From Phoronis australis (Eukaryota; Phoronida; Phoronidae), in contig NMRA01000118.1 of NCBI GenBank assembly GCA_002633005.1, positions 248,707 through 312,706 on the forward strand: a stretch of 64,000 nucleotides of DNA. Reading direction: 5' to 3'. The notes under the pieces were generated by a model. That model searched no databases. It was not told where the DNA came from and was given only the letters and a program-made list of their open reading frames with translations. A program made the translations under genes and the position numbers. This document shows, piece after piece, positions 15,001-30,000 of this stretch; position 1 is the first letter of the stretch, and every line of letters starts with the position of its first letter.

Positions 15001-18000
15001 AATTGTAACAGCGCCTTCATCTACGCGTTGTACAGACTCACCACTCTTTAAAGTAACACTGAGTATTGTTGGAGCTTTACAGTAGACGGTGTACTCAAGA
15101 CCACTACCAACGGGTTTGCGGTCAGCATAGATGAAGAACACAGTGACCTTTTGTGATTTCGAAACGTCCGGAACAGAACACGTCAACACCTTAGTTTTCA
15201 CGCTTCCTGACATGGACAACTTTCGACCATTCTCTAGCTCTGTTACCAGACAAACAAACATACAGTTTATTATAGACGCGCTCAACTAAAATGTGACCAA
15301 TTTTGCATAAAAATAATTATTTTGCTAAAGTCGTTTTTTCATTTTTCAAATTGATTTTTCATCGTTGTTATGAGTTCTCTCACATTTTCAAGTACTCTCT
15401 GGTGGTAGCTATATTATCAAACAGGCCTTGAACACAGTAAAGCTACAGTAATTTGGAACTACATAAGGCAAGTAAAACGTCATTCATCAGTCATATTGTG
15501 TTGCCAGTCATATTGTGTTCCAAATTGAAAAGACTATTATGATAATACTCTTGCTACTGAGTACAAAGTGGGTAGTGACCCTGTAATATTAAAAACATCT
15601 AAACAGACACACAAGGTTTGCTTCAGAATTAAATACACACAATAATGTTGATGGATTTTTCTCATTCGAAGTCAGCTTGCTAATGAGCTTATTGATTCTT
15701 TTTACTATAATTATAATAAATCATATTTTTGAACAACAATTTTCTTGTTTACAGACGGAGTTGACATCTAAAATTTTAATAGCTGATAACCATATCACTT
15801 ACTAGATTAATTCTCCTCTGTGTACAACATAATATGCCCAATTACAAAACCACCAGGCAGCAGTAGGATTTTGAGGTAAGTGTCATGATGGTCTCTCAGG
15901 GGAAATGCAGAAACTGCCAAAAACATTTCCATTGATCATTTAGGTGTACTTTGGGAGCAAGTTTGTTCAAATCTGTATTTTCTCATTTAGCTGAATGACT
16001 TACCAATTAAGCACCCGGTCGGTGGTGCAGTTTCTTTAGCAAATTCTATCTCAACTTTAACAGTGTTTTTCTCACCACAGCTGATAGTGTACTCATCAAT
16101 TGAGTCGACACGCTTGTAAACTATACCTGAAAGTGAAATCAAATCAGAGGCTTAGACGAAACTAGTCTGAAAGTTTAAACTCTGTCTGGTTAACGCTGCG
16201 TTCAACGCATGTTAACTACAGCACTTGTCACATTGATTCCTTGGTTTGTATCTCTCTCAGAACCAACGTGTTCATTGTGTGATTGGTCTAGAACAGTGTG
16301 AAAGGATTCTAATTTTCCTAAGCCCACAAAAGTGCTCAAGTGAGTACAGAACAAGCTTCTTGAGACTTGCTATCAACCAGAGTGGCCTAAATCACAAGTA
16401 ATTGCCAGATGAAAATTACAGCTGCAGTGATTTGCTTTAATGCTTAATTGAAATTTATATTAAGGTATTTGCTTAAATGTCCAAACCTTCAAGAAAAAAA
16501 TGTTCTGTGATTTTAGTGATGGGGAAAACTATACAGAAGATTCAACAATCAGATGAAAACTGTACACAACAGCTGTTTTTATGTCCATTCCTTTCGTCAC
16601 ACTTTTACATGATGTTCCGATTCATCACAGAAAAAATCTTCTCGAGTTCCTTTAAAATGCGTATGAGTTCATTATGCCCTCCCCCAACCAAACATCACCA
16701 ACATTTTTTTGGGTAAGATGATTCATATGTGCCCTATTGTTCACTTCAGGGCTTGGAATGACCAATGACAAAAAACGCGGAAACTTTTACGGCCCAAATC
16801 ATGCCCGATAACCAGCCTTGAAATGGTCAATGTGAACCTTTCCGCGACAAAAATCGGGAGGACTAAAAAAAAAAAGAAAAAAAAACGTTACCACCATCAG
16901 TAGCATGCGTCTGCGTCCTTTTCGCTCGCTCGTCCACTCCCAACCCACACAATTTTGGCTGCAGAGCGGTAGTATTTGTCGCCGCGCTTGACAATAACAC
17001 GAGCCGCCATTGAAAATCACACCACGCTTTACCTAGATGCCCCGGCAATGTTGACAATTTACGTTCCTCCAAAACATAAAGAGCAACTTCCGCTTTCCGA
17101 GGTGAACGTCGTCTGCAACGCCGCGGTAAGAAAGCAATTTGCCGCGGAAATTTCATATCAAATCCGATCTTTTTACGCGGAAATATTATAAAAAAAGCGG
17201 AAAGCACATTTCAAAAAAGCGGAAATCCGCGTTTCCGCGGAAAATTCCAAGCCCTGTCACTTATAGGCACCCCCATTTATTTATAGACACCCCCACTGTG
17301 TTGCCTACTCCCCAAACAAACTAGAAGCTGATCCTATAACTCTAGGGCCTGTGCAATGCAGCAACTGAAGTCCCAACCAGCAAAATACATTCAACTTAGT
17401 GCTAGGAATATGAAAATGTGAGACATAATGTTGTATCATTCTGTTACTGTATCTTGTACAAACATAGAAACTGATAACTTGCAAAATGCTAGATTTGTAT
17501 TGTAAAAATGATTGAGTTTTATTCATACCACTGCTGTAGGCCAAAATAGTGGTCTTTGTCTTGTCTGTGGCACTTTTATATGATGAACCAAACTTGACAG
17601 TCAACTCATAAACACCAGCAACTAGTGTGGCTTCACATTTCAGTTTTCTCTTAGAATCTGGAGTTCCTGCCACTTCAGTCGCCTGTGCTCCATCAGAGGG
17701 AGTGAATACACACTTGGAGTCAGCATCAAATCCACCACCAATCACCATAAATTCCTACAATGACAATTGATAACAATGCATAGCAGGCTCTGTAAAGCAC
17801 AATTAAGAAACACCCTAATAGAACACAAGCGCGTCAGTAACACACAAAAATAAGGAGTACACGCAACACAAATCCTACTCTTCCTTCAACTCATAATCAA
17901 TTTCATAACATGAAATGTTCGTGATAGAATCTCAGGGGTTACAGGGACTATAAACTTGACACGCTTTTATCAGTCATTTCAATAGTTTATTACCCATTCT

Positions 18001-21000
18001 GGCTGTAGGGTCAATAAACATGATGGTAATTACGCCTGGTTTGGCAATGGAACTTAACGCTCTCAGGTAATGTGTATAGGTGTGAAATCGCATGTTAACA
18101 GTCAAACAAAGGTTTGTGGTTTTCTCAAGAATTTCAGAAAATGAGTCGAGGTTTTTCAGGTCGGACTATCACGACCGAAATCCAGTTGATGAGTGTGACA
18201 TCGTTCTCCAAAATGCTTACAAGGAGTGAAAAGATTTCTACAGGACGTTACAGAAACTTACCTCAAGATCAGTTGAAAAAAAGATATTATGGTGTCTATT
18301 GCATCTGTCTAGTATAGTTTTAGTAGTGTGCCGTGAACATAGGAGAAGGAAATGCTGAACAATTAGTAAGCTTTTCAATTTGTCGCAATTTCTGTGATAA
18401 TGCACAGGATTTTTGAAAATTGAGCACACAGGGCATTTATCTGCATGAAATGAGCTACAACTGCACCTAACGATTCCACAAACATGACCCCACAACCACA
18501 TCAAATGACATCACAACTGAACCAAATGACTCTAATGTTCAGGCAAGAACAACATGATTATACAAAGTAACCCTTCAGAATGTTGATTGGTAACCGAAGC
18601 AGACACAATTTTCCGAGATGAAATCCAATTACTTGTTAGCTATCAAATGCAAAAGTTATCCAAATTTGGGTCTCCTAAAACATACTCAGGTAATGCAACA
18701 GTTTTTAAACATCTGCTAATCTTAAAGCCACTCCCAATGGTATAGTGCAATAAGGGCTGTTCAATGTCAAATGATTGTGAGTAGTAAAAAATATTAGAAA
18801 CGACGACGGTTTTACTCCCAACTATTGATAAATTTGTCTCAGCAGCAAGGTGTCCTTGCGGATTAAGCGAACAAGGACACTTGGCCACACAAAAATATGA
18901 CAAAACCTAAGAGATGTTTGATCGAGGTTAAACAAAGATGACCTTGAACGTCGATAAACTGACCTGTTTAACACCAGCAGGAACAGCCAACGGAAAGACA
19001 GAGACCACAGCAGTACAAGATGATCCATCACCTCCACACACACCACACGCATCCTTTTGTTTGCCACTGTAAAATTCATCAAATATAATCTGACTCGCAA
19101 AACTAGAACTAGAATGAAAAATTATGATGTCTCTTAAGACAACCGGTCAAATCCAAAGTCATTGCATTCTATTTTCTACTTGATATCTGATGTTGAAGAT
19201 TGACACATAAAGCGGCTATTAGCCCAACTTCACCTCTTCTTCTTCTGATTTAGCACATTACGGGACAAAAATCTGGTCCTAAAGGATAAGAGAAGATTCC
19301 TGGACTTGAGAAGAACTGTCACTTCATTACTGCTTCAGAACAGACTCAATATAAGTTGGCTTAATTGTCACCGCATGTCACAATATGTGCCAAGCGTGGA
19401 GTCTCAAGAGCTACCAAACTGACAGCTCCAAAGCTCAGAAACTATTCCTCACTGAGTCATTGAGGAATAAATTGAGACCAATTCTATAGAAGAGAGTTAT
19501 CTCAATCAAAGCTTTCATTTTTGACAGCCATGAAAGGCCGGTTTATAGACGCTTCAACTGCACCACACTAAATTACAAACATAGGGCTGGTCTACACGCC
19601 ATCTGTTGACCATATTTACATGCATCACAAGCCCGGTTTGCATGCCATCTGTTGGCCATACTTACATGCACCACACAAAACTTCAAACATCTCAAGGTGA
19701 AATGTTGTGTATGCATATTACTGAGTAAAGTTTCCAAGAAATTTGGATTTTTTCTTTTTTTTGACGGATTACGTTAAGAAATTTTAAATCTAATTATCTA
19801 TTGACCAAGCTTTACAGCTATATTATTTTTCATTCAATCAATTAACTCAATCTTGTTCACTTGGTAATTGTCTCTCTTGCTACCTACTAAACAAGTGGAT
19901 TTGCCTGAGAGTTTCAAAGCAGCCACCTTCTGACCCTACTTACCCATTAGGTACGCCATCACAGTCTTTACAAGATGAACCGTTGCCCCCGCACATCCCG
20001 CAGACGTCCCTCACATCGCTCATTTTCAGAGGTGACTTCCCTCCAACGCACTTGTAACACGTCCTAGAGTTATTCTGAGCACCATTAAGCAATGATCCTG
20101 AAAAACAGCATCCAATGGTTTTATAGGAATCATTCACCTTTAATTACTTCTATTACATTTAAAGCTGGACGTACAAAAAGAGAAGATAAAACAGTAGCAG
20201 AGAGTGACTAAGATATTATAAGTTATTAACTATTACAAGCTGTTAACTGTGTTTGAAAGTACCAGATGAAATTTAAAATTTCACCTCAACCTGAACTGAA
20301 ATCCTGGTGTAGAGCCTACAGCAATTGAACAATGTAGTAGAACAGCAGTTGAAGTTTGAACACAAAAAGCCTTTAACTTCAACTTTTTTATGTAGGTATC
20401 CTATCCAAGCAGATCATAATTAAAAACTAAAACAAGTTGCTTACTGTAATCTGGGTGACACGTGCCGGCACAGTCCTTCAAACGGCTGCCATAGGGGAAC
20501 TTGGTGGTGTCCTCAATCGTCTTTTCACACTTGCCACAAGTGTCATTCTTTCTCGTACCATTGCATACATTTGCACAGTCTCGAAGATATCCAAAATGAT
20601 TCAAACTCAAACCAGTGGCTCCACCTGCAGGGTCAATTAACAGACTGAGTGAATGAAATGATCTACTTCAGGAGTCGAGCAGCAGGTGGACTACCTTATC
20701 AAGACCAGTGAAATGAAGCAAAGGACCATAGTACAAACATTTTTGTAACAGTTACTAAACAACAAAATACAAACAACGAATCAGACTTCAAAGCTAATCC
20801 TAAAAATATTCTTAGTAAAATTAAGGTCATACCTTGTGAAAAAACGAATTACAGAAAATGAAACTTACACACAACTCAAAGGAAAAAGTTGCCTCACCGC
20901 TCAACTATGCTTCAAGCAAATTTTCAAGAAAAGAATTTTAGTAAAAACATTTTTACTATTACCAGTCAATACCAAATTTTAAGTGAAGGTATCAGTAAGT

Positions 21001-24000
21001 AGGCTCAACAAATAAGATTGATGAGGCGCACTACACCATCACTGTGACTTACCAACACATTGCTTCGCACAGGTATCCAACCGAGCACTGTCACCCTTTC
21101 CGTAATTCGGTGAATTGCGACAACTTCCACATGCTTTTCCAAAGTCCATACTCCTGCCAGTAGTGCCCAGAACACACAAGCCGCAATCGTTGACCACAGC
21201 CTCACCATTGCACACACCTGCGCAGTCCTTTTTGCCCGGCTCAATAGAGTTAGTTGACGTACACACTTCTGAGGAAAGATGGACACAATTTGAATCATTC
21301 TGGGCTGGGCTATTCAGAATCCATATGGGGGTAATATTTTATTATTTAAGCACCTGATGCACCTGAAGCACCCTCATGGAAGGTGTTTAGGATGGGTGAC
21401 GAACTTGAGATACCACAATTTGATCTCTGACACAACCTTCCCTTAATTCTTAATGCTTAGATTCTCGTACAACACTCGATGACTTCATACACATCGATGA
21501 CTCACCTGAGGAATATGCATAGGAAATGTTTTTAACTTGGAATTCACCAAACTTGCTCAGTGACGACATCTTGTTTAGTTGCTCCTTGATTTTCTGTTCT
21601 CCTAATTTATTGAAGATACCTCCATAGGTGACTCTTACCAGGTTGTCGTTAATTTTGCTGCAAAAACATTTATTACAGCCTACTATCAACAAGAACTTAA
21701 GAGTGTTTATTAAATTTCTCAATCATCACTTAAGCAAGTTAATCATTATCAATTCTTATTTTCCTACAACATAACACTAGTTACTTTAAGCTACACTTTC
21801 ACAACACACTTAGTTTTCAAAAGTCGATGAGTTTTGTTGAAATATGTCTCACTTGGTCAACACAAATGAAAAAATAACACTAAAATCACTTCAAAACTGG
21901 CCAGAATTTTTTGATTTTACATTGATATTTTGACAATTTCAGACAAGAAGGAATTTTGAAAATTTTTTTGCTTCTTAAATAAAATGAAATCACTAATCAA
22001 CAAGTGCCTTGATTTTGAAGTTCAAACATTTGAAAATTGAGAAACTTTTGTGCACCCCACAATACTTGGACGAGTGCCGCTAGTGTTGCGCCCCCAAATG
22101 GCAATAATAATCGCTGACGTCCACCATGTAACCTGTGAAATTCTTTAAAAGATTTTTGTTAAATTCAGCAGTTATGTCTTCATCAATGAGAAGAATCCTC
22201 CAATTTTTTTGATAACTAGCGCCCAATTTAAGTTTTTTAGCAGTTGGGCATCTCTAATTCTAGTGGAAATGTTTGAAAACAAAAGAATCCCTTTCATAAC
22301 TCATGGGCACATATCAACAGGCAACATTCCTTTATTATTTTAATAGTTCTTTTAGAAGATTATGAAAAACAATTATAGTCTGTGGCATTAAAGGCTGCAA
22401 TGTGTGGATTTTAGAGAGGCGACTAAGCTATGTTCAAACTGAATTCAAATTTGAAGTATTTTTTGCAAAGTCCTGTCAATGATTGGCGTAGAGAACAAAG
22501 ACACCATTTTTTTAATAACAAAAACAACGTGGCGCGTTGAAATGAGCTCACGAATGCATTGCAAATGGTGTGCTTTTAGGATTATTTATTTGGATCATAA
22601 AAATGGCCACCACGTACAATCCATCCAAAAACGGGAACACACCATATTTTATAAAAATCTGTCAAAGAACTTCAGAGAAACAAAGGAAAACAGAATAAAA
22701 TGAAATTGCCACTTGTGGGCACAGCGTCCGTTGGATACGCCTGAAAGTCGTTTGTTGTTATCTTCATATAAATACACTTACTAAATTTAATAAAGATCCT
22801 GCATGGGTTTAGGAGATACAGCCAGACGCAAAAAAAAAACTGCCACTAAGAGGCGCCACAGTAGTCGAAGTCGTCAGAAAATCATCATCAGCCGTCCACT
22901 TCATAGTATTTAACATACATGCCAATTTCACAATCATCCTTTGAGCGGTTTGTTTGATAGAGGGGTGGACGCAAAAAGACTCAAAGAAAGTAAAAATGGC
23001 CACAAGGTGGCGCAAACTATGTCGAATCCATCCAAAAATGGGAGGATAGCGTCATCTCACTAATAGGTGCCTGTACACCAAATTTTATGAAAATCTATTT
23101 AGGATTTTTGAAGATACAGACTAGGTAAACGTAGTACCTATACACCAAATTTTATGAAAATCTGTTTAGGATTTTTGAAGATACAGACGTAAACGTAAAA
23201 AACTAAAATTGCCACTAGGGAGCACACGGGTAGTCAGAACCGTCTGAAAGTTTGTTCATACCATCCCATCCCAGAAAATTTCATGAACATACATCAAGGT
23301 GTTTTGCAGATAGATCAGCGCACGCCGGACGGACGGAGATGATGGCATAATGCGTCCACATATAAATATGTGGGTGCATAAAAACGGCCATGATGGCTGT
23401 TTGCAGTTAAATAAGCAATGCTGAGCTTCAAAACATTTCTAGCAGTGTCAAATGTATTCCCAGGCATGTACTTCGATTTGACTTTTGGACAAGTAAATGA
23501 CGTCCAAGACATATAAGTTCAGGGTTTGTTCCTAAATCTCTGTATCAGTGGTGCATTACTAACGTTATTTCGCAGTTGTAATCAATCCATGCATTGAGGT
23601 TGCTGTCCTGCATAGCCTTCAGTAGACTCTGACGCATGAGATGGCACATCTGCACATGTGGGAAGAGATCCTTATTCAACAGACTACTGTCAAAGGCCTT
23701 CACGACATCCACAAATACGTCAACGCGTTCTGAAACAAATGCACGTGGTCAACACAAACAGCAGATTTCAAATAGGGTTGAGAACATTTAACCCCGGAGG
23801 TCCACAAAGGACAGGAAAGCTGTCAAAATGGGACCCACATTGAAAGAAAACAGAGTATGCATCAGAGCATAGTGCTTAAAACATCAAAATTTAAATTACA
23901 TGGCCTTAAGGTTACGTAGGCCCTTTTAGAAAATCTTAATTTGGCTAACATGAACTGCTCCCCAAGACAATGTTAGGGATCATTTTTCAAATGACCCACT

Positions 24001-27000
24001 TTTGCATTGGGAACCAGCAAAATAGTAATTTAATGAAATTAAAAGTTGGATGAACTGAAAACAAAATAATTTAAAACTTTGTAACTGCAGCATTGTTGAG
24101 AACATTTATATCAAATGAAATTTGGTCATGTCATTGATATCATAGTTTTGCTACCAAATGTACCCTCCTTTTTGGTAATTCTTAGTAAAAAGACTTGGTC
24201 ACATGACCCATTTCATGGATAGATTAGTAAAAAGTCAAACATCAAATTATACAAACCTGCTACTTTCAGATACTTTTAAAGAATTTTAGTTATTTAGCTA
24301 AATAAAAAGACTAATTAATAATAATAATATTTTAATAATAATAATAATAATAAATTAAATAAAACTTCTGAAACCAGAAATGAACATCATTATGACTCAC
24401 TGCCATTTTTCACTGTGTTTTACATTACAGTGAATCTGTAAAATCTTACGAAACTAACTAAAGCTAAATTAATTTTCCAAGTATCTTTAACTTTTCGTAT
24501 AAATGACAGTTGCTAGAATTTTTAAGAGTATTTTACTCTAGTAACGTACCTGTGTAGAAAACAAAAGGTTTGGATTGAACGCACTGAGACGGTGTACCGC
24601 AGCTATACGTGATGCTCTTTGTAGCACAGTCACCCAGGGTGCTACTTCCGTCCATGTAGCCGGCGACCATATTGCCATTACTATCCAGCCTCATCCTGCG
24701 CATGTAGTGAGACAGTTTGATCCACTTGGTGATGTTTTTGAACGAGGGAAACTCTGGCTGATCTAGCACCAAAGAGGGGTACATGACCTGAATATAGGGA
24801 ACACCCTGCACCACACGTACTTGACCTTTCAACTCAGGCACGCTCTTTTTCAGCAGCAGCCATTGGTCCTTAGGTTCATCATAGTAGAGGCTGAGAGAAG
24901 AGCAGTCTGAAACAGTCAACCCCAATTAAGTGACTTGGTTATTAAGGTATACAGTAGGCAGTGCAAACAAATCTCATTTATAATTATAATATTCAATACA
25001 GCAGGTTTCAAACGTTGCCTTCGATCTGGTCTATAGTCGGAAAGGCTTGATCCAGAAGCATTCGCTTCAGTGTACAACACATTGCTTGTTGATACACTGG
25101 TTAAGTATCTATGAGTCATTGCTACTGTGCCGATTACCCAGGTCCACACAAAAATAACATTCAGTCTCAGTGATACAGCGGGCAGTTGACACACTGCACT
25201 TCTTGTAACATTTACTATGAACAAGGTAATAGAATGCTTGTGTCCAATACTGCCAAGCAGGAAGAGAGCGAAGACCTGAGTTGTCTGCCTTAAAGCCGGA
25301 ATTATGTAATTTTAGATGTATTGGGCTAACCATGCAGATAGTCCTAGTAAAGCCTTAGTAAAATAAGAAAACGCGAGTTCAATCATACAAGTACAACCCT
25401 CTCAAATGATAGGTGAAGTGCATCACCAATAGATCCCAGCACAAACAACAAAGGGTTGTATTGAATAGGGGTCTGAATAAAACACCATTACGTGCGGATG
25501 TTATATTTGCAGCTGTTTGAATTATAAGGTGATTCTTGCAGTGATGTAGACAAAAGCAAACCTATACGCCTAACAGTTTGTTACGTTTGGCAATTTATGA
25601 CACTAGTGGGCTCAGGGCAATGCTCTTAGCGTACTGTAGGAACCAAATTTACTTAGTGTTACCATTCATGACAGGCTTTAAGTGAACTGAGAGGTCAGGT
25701 TGCATGTCAATATGTGAACAATTAAATGAAGTAGCAGCTACAGTAGTCAGCTCATTTGAGGCGGAAAGCTTAGCTCCTAGTTCACCTTCTACAGTGACTA
25801 CGGTGGATTGTACAATTTAGACAAAATTCCAAAGAGAATAATTTTCTGCAATAATTGATTAGTCAATCGTCAATAGGGAGTTCACATTTCACAAGGAGGT
25901 GCTGGTTGGACAGTGTATAGCCTAAATGTATTCATGGGACCTTTAACATTTTAACTCTGGTGAATGGCTTTTTATTTCAGAAAAACACACTGACCAATTC
26001 TTAATAACATAGTCACACATTAGCGGCCATCTTTGATAAGCACTGGTCTCCAATAAGCGCCAACTGAAATAACAACTCTGACCGCACTTCAGTTCTACTG
26101 GATAGTCTATGGCCTACCATTAACTAAATGTAAGTCAACATAATGCATAGTGTTATTTTGGTAACGTGGTCACAATCTACAGTATGTGAGATATGGGTCT
26201 GCAAAACTCAGGCCTTGTTGAAGCATGCCAGGTTTTAATAAACAACGGTTTGGAATAAGCGCCGAGTCAAAAATGCCTTTCAAAATAAGAGCCTGGGCGC
26301 CAAGATACAACAGTAAGCGCCTCCTGTAGTATATCAATAGAGCTTACCAATAATCCGGAATCCACAAAATAAATTTACATGCATTTTTACTCTGTTCATG
26401 TAGATCGACAGCCAGGCTGTGCACATAGACACAAGTTCTCCTTTTTCCTTTTTGACAACATTTCTCACATTATTCCACTGACAATCATTATTTCTTCTGA
26501 CCACGTGGACACTCGACATTTTATCAGGCTTCAACACCTGTTGCCACCATTTTGTTGGATGCACAAGACACAGTGCAACTCTTACCTCGTTTCACACAGG
26601 GTTCTCTAATACCTAAAAAAAAATTGATGGAAATTCAGTTCATTTCCCCATGGCGACTATCAAGGATTTGTGTGTTAATTACAAATAATGAATAAATACA
26701 TTGACTTCAACAGTGGCAACTGCACATCGGTAAACCAGAAAATGAGACACACTTTGATAAAAACGGTTTGCCAACTTTCATGAAAATATATCAAACACAG
26801 TAAAATGTTACTTGTGGGATAAAGATTGATATGAATGTAAAAAACAGCTGTACTAGTTGAATACGTCAGAAAATTTCCAGGTGCTATTTCATTCATGAAA
26901 GCATCATGTTAGCAAAATATCACAAACATCAAGGAGAACATGGAGTTTTAGAGAAACTGTTTTAAGGGAAAATATCTTAATTCCAAACTTAGGAAAACCA

Positions 27001-30000
27001 GAGTTTGAGATTAGTTCACGTACCCTGAATCATGTTATCAACAGGTTTCAAGACACTCTCAATCATGAACTTGTCTACCTCCCTGAATGCTGCAGCGATA
27101 GCTACTGTTACATTGTTGAGCATTTTCCAGCGAATCCCAGGCAAGCTTGCTTTGACAAAGCGGAAGACGCAGTCGATTACACTACAATTTGAATGTGAAT
27201 CTACATCAGTCACTTATAATACAATGATGGCCCGTAATTGGTCACTACAGGCACACAACACTACAATGATGGTCAGTTGGTCATTCTCATCAAAAAGACA
27301 ATGACATGGTCAAAACAAAACCTTTGACTATAAATTTTCAAATGACTTCTAATAATTAATTTATTTCTGATTAAGGAGATTTGGCAGTACACGCATAAAA
27401 CAAGATCACCACAAGGGGGCGACACAGTAGTGGGACCCCAAAATTCAACATCAGTAGTGGCCTCCTCATCAGGAACGCATCGTCATAAACCTTTGAATGG
27501 ACGCAAAAATAACAAAAATGGCCACAAGGAGATATAAAAATCCATGGAATCTGTCTAAAAACAGAATGGCATCATCGTCTCTTCACCTATTTGCTGATTG
27601 TGAAAATCCATTGCAGAGCTTCGAAGATACACATTATGGTAAACGTAAAAACTAAAATTGCTACCAAGGAGCATCTGTTGTTAAGTCGAACAGGAACACA
27701 ACTAGCTGCCAAACTTCATCAAGACCCTACATGGTTTTAGGAGATACATCAGCAGATGCCGTCGTAATATTATGTGGGCGCATAAAACATTCTCAGCCAT
27801 ATTTCTAGATTATAAGATTACAACTACTATTAAACACTTTTGAAGTTTTTAAAGTAATGAACTAACACATACATAGGTGGTACAAGTTTTAACAGCAAAC
27901 AGATCAGTTCAGTGACTGGCCGTGTCATAACAGAAGGCAAATTTGGAGATTTTAATGTTTATACATATCTGCAAAGGATGAATACATTAACTGAACAGTT
28001 ATTAAATAGAGTTATCAAGTTTTTTGATATCAAGCCTTCAGAAAACTCAAGCCCAGTAACATCAGACATCGCTTGAAGTGATCAGCTCTTCGGACTCTCG
28101 GCCCTTAATTTGGACCATGGCCCTTCGGACTATATTGACCCGATAGAATTTTTGCCTCTTGCACTTAACGGTACACCACAATCTCAAAGAAGTGTTTTGA
28201 GCCAGGGAACATCCCATAAGTATATGAGTATTCAAACAATGAATTCCAAAATATTACCCATACTTCTTTGCGTGACCGCAGCACCACCCTAGCGAATCAT
28301 TTACGAGCTGATATCAACAATGACATGCCATGACTGCAGTCAGAGCAAACATGCTTGGACTTCAAACCAATAGACTGGAATTTACGATTATTATAAGTCA
28401 ACCGAGTCACAATAATCTAATAACCCAATGACTCTAAAACCATCTGCCATTTTCAGTAACTTACTGGTCAGTGCCTACACACGCAGTGTTTGCCTTTGCA
28501 GAAACAGCTCCAATAGCCTGCATCCACACAGTTGCGTTGAACCAAGCCTTGAGAGGGGACTGCGGAGCTCCTATTGCTCCTATCAGCTGCATTACTGGTT
28601 TGTCGAGATCGACAGACTCTCTGAGTTCTTCAAGAAATGCTGTCTCATCAAAGGTCTGGCCATCATACTTTTGAAACATCTTGAAATGAGAAAAGTAAGC
28701 AGACGCAGATTGGTGACACAGAGCAAACAGTAGACATACAAGGAGAAAATGTCCTGCAAAGAACAGAATACAAAGAGCAGACGTCATGCAAAGGCAGCTG
28801 AAGGGTCACACTTGAACATCTGGTCTCAACACTTAAACACACAATTTGTGGTCCATTACCTTTTCTTGCTACAAGTGTCACACGAATGTCTAGCATTAGA
28901 GACCATGCAACTAGTAATCAGGTCATTGTATGAAACAGCTGAATAATTAAGCTCATAGCAACCAGGTCATTGTATGGAACAGGTGAATATTTATTTGACT
29001 GCTTACCAGTTGGTAGAGAGCCTTAACCATCTTGTCATTAGCTGCCAGACCAGCTAATTCAGTCTCCAACTTGGCAGTGTCCAGGCCACAGACTAGTTGA
29101 GTCAGCGGGTTGTCACCTATTACGCTATGTAAATCAGATGATTGGACACACGCATCATCGTGTTGTAGTGCTTTTGTAAATTTGGCCAACTGCAACATAT
29201 TATGTAATTTTAGCACGGAGTAACTTACATTTAAGATGGTTACAAAAGGAAAAACTAATTGACTTTGAGCTTTTGACCAAAAAATCATGTTTCAGGACAT
29301 CAACAGTTGTGTTTGATTTGTTGGTAAGAAGGACATAGTTGAAGACATAACTGAACATAGCTATTGACCTGTTGGTTGAAAGGAAATATTTGAGGACATA
29401 TCTTATGTCATTTTAAGACAGTACATGAACAGTCCTGTTGAGCTGTTGTTCAGAAGATGACATCAACAGTAATGTTGGACTGTTGGTAAAAAAATCAGTT
29501 CTGTTACGCTGTTGGCTAATAGCTAGGTCATATCTGAAGACATCAACAGTCATATTGGGCTGTTGGTTACAAGGTCAACATTCTTGTTCATTAATCGCTA
29601 TTCACTGGAAAGCATGTGTGAATTTTTATTCCTTGCCTTGACAGGGAGCTGATGTTTGTCTGCTGGACCGTTGTTGGCTAATGAAACAATGAAGACCGAA
29701 AATGTCTAAAGAGAATCCTAAACATGTATATCACCATAATCAGCATTAAAATTATTAATTTCTTTAGCAGGAGTCTTAAATGTCAAATGCCACATTACAT
29801 ACCTTCACATGGTCAACGGCAACAAGGGCGGCCTTTTCAAACACAGTGGGCAGTTGCTGGGTCAAAAGGTCAACAATCTTCTTCATCTCCACAGTGTTGG
29901 CAAACACAGTGGACAGGTAGTTCAAAGAACCTGACAGAGAGCAAAAAATGTTTAGATTATTGCAATCATTGGATCAAAATTTAGACATTGCAGTCAAATG

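Larger units (their letters stand above)
7498..21052. other. Short introns of the 3' half: contents
   Basis: Introns between exons 20 and 33 are 0.4-2.2 kb. They contain the three MITE copies listed separately (9760, 11382, 16747), a copy of the ccaggcagcag repeat near 15830-15900, and a diverged two-copy direct repeat at about 19585-19680 (gccatctgttg...). Otherwise they are AT-rich and featureless; ORFs such as 13030-13353, 16477-16716 and 18114-18317 are chance. Confidence 0.55.

Noticed and set aside
16863-17207. 114-codon minus-strand ORF as a host gene
   Set aside because: It lies wholly inside a MITE with a perfect target duplication. A colinear copy at 11.4 kb has a stop at the equivalent position.
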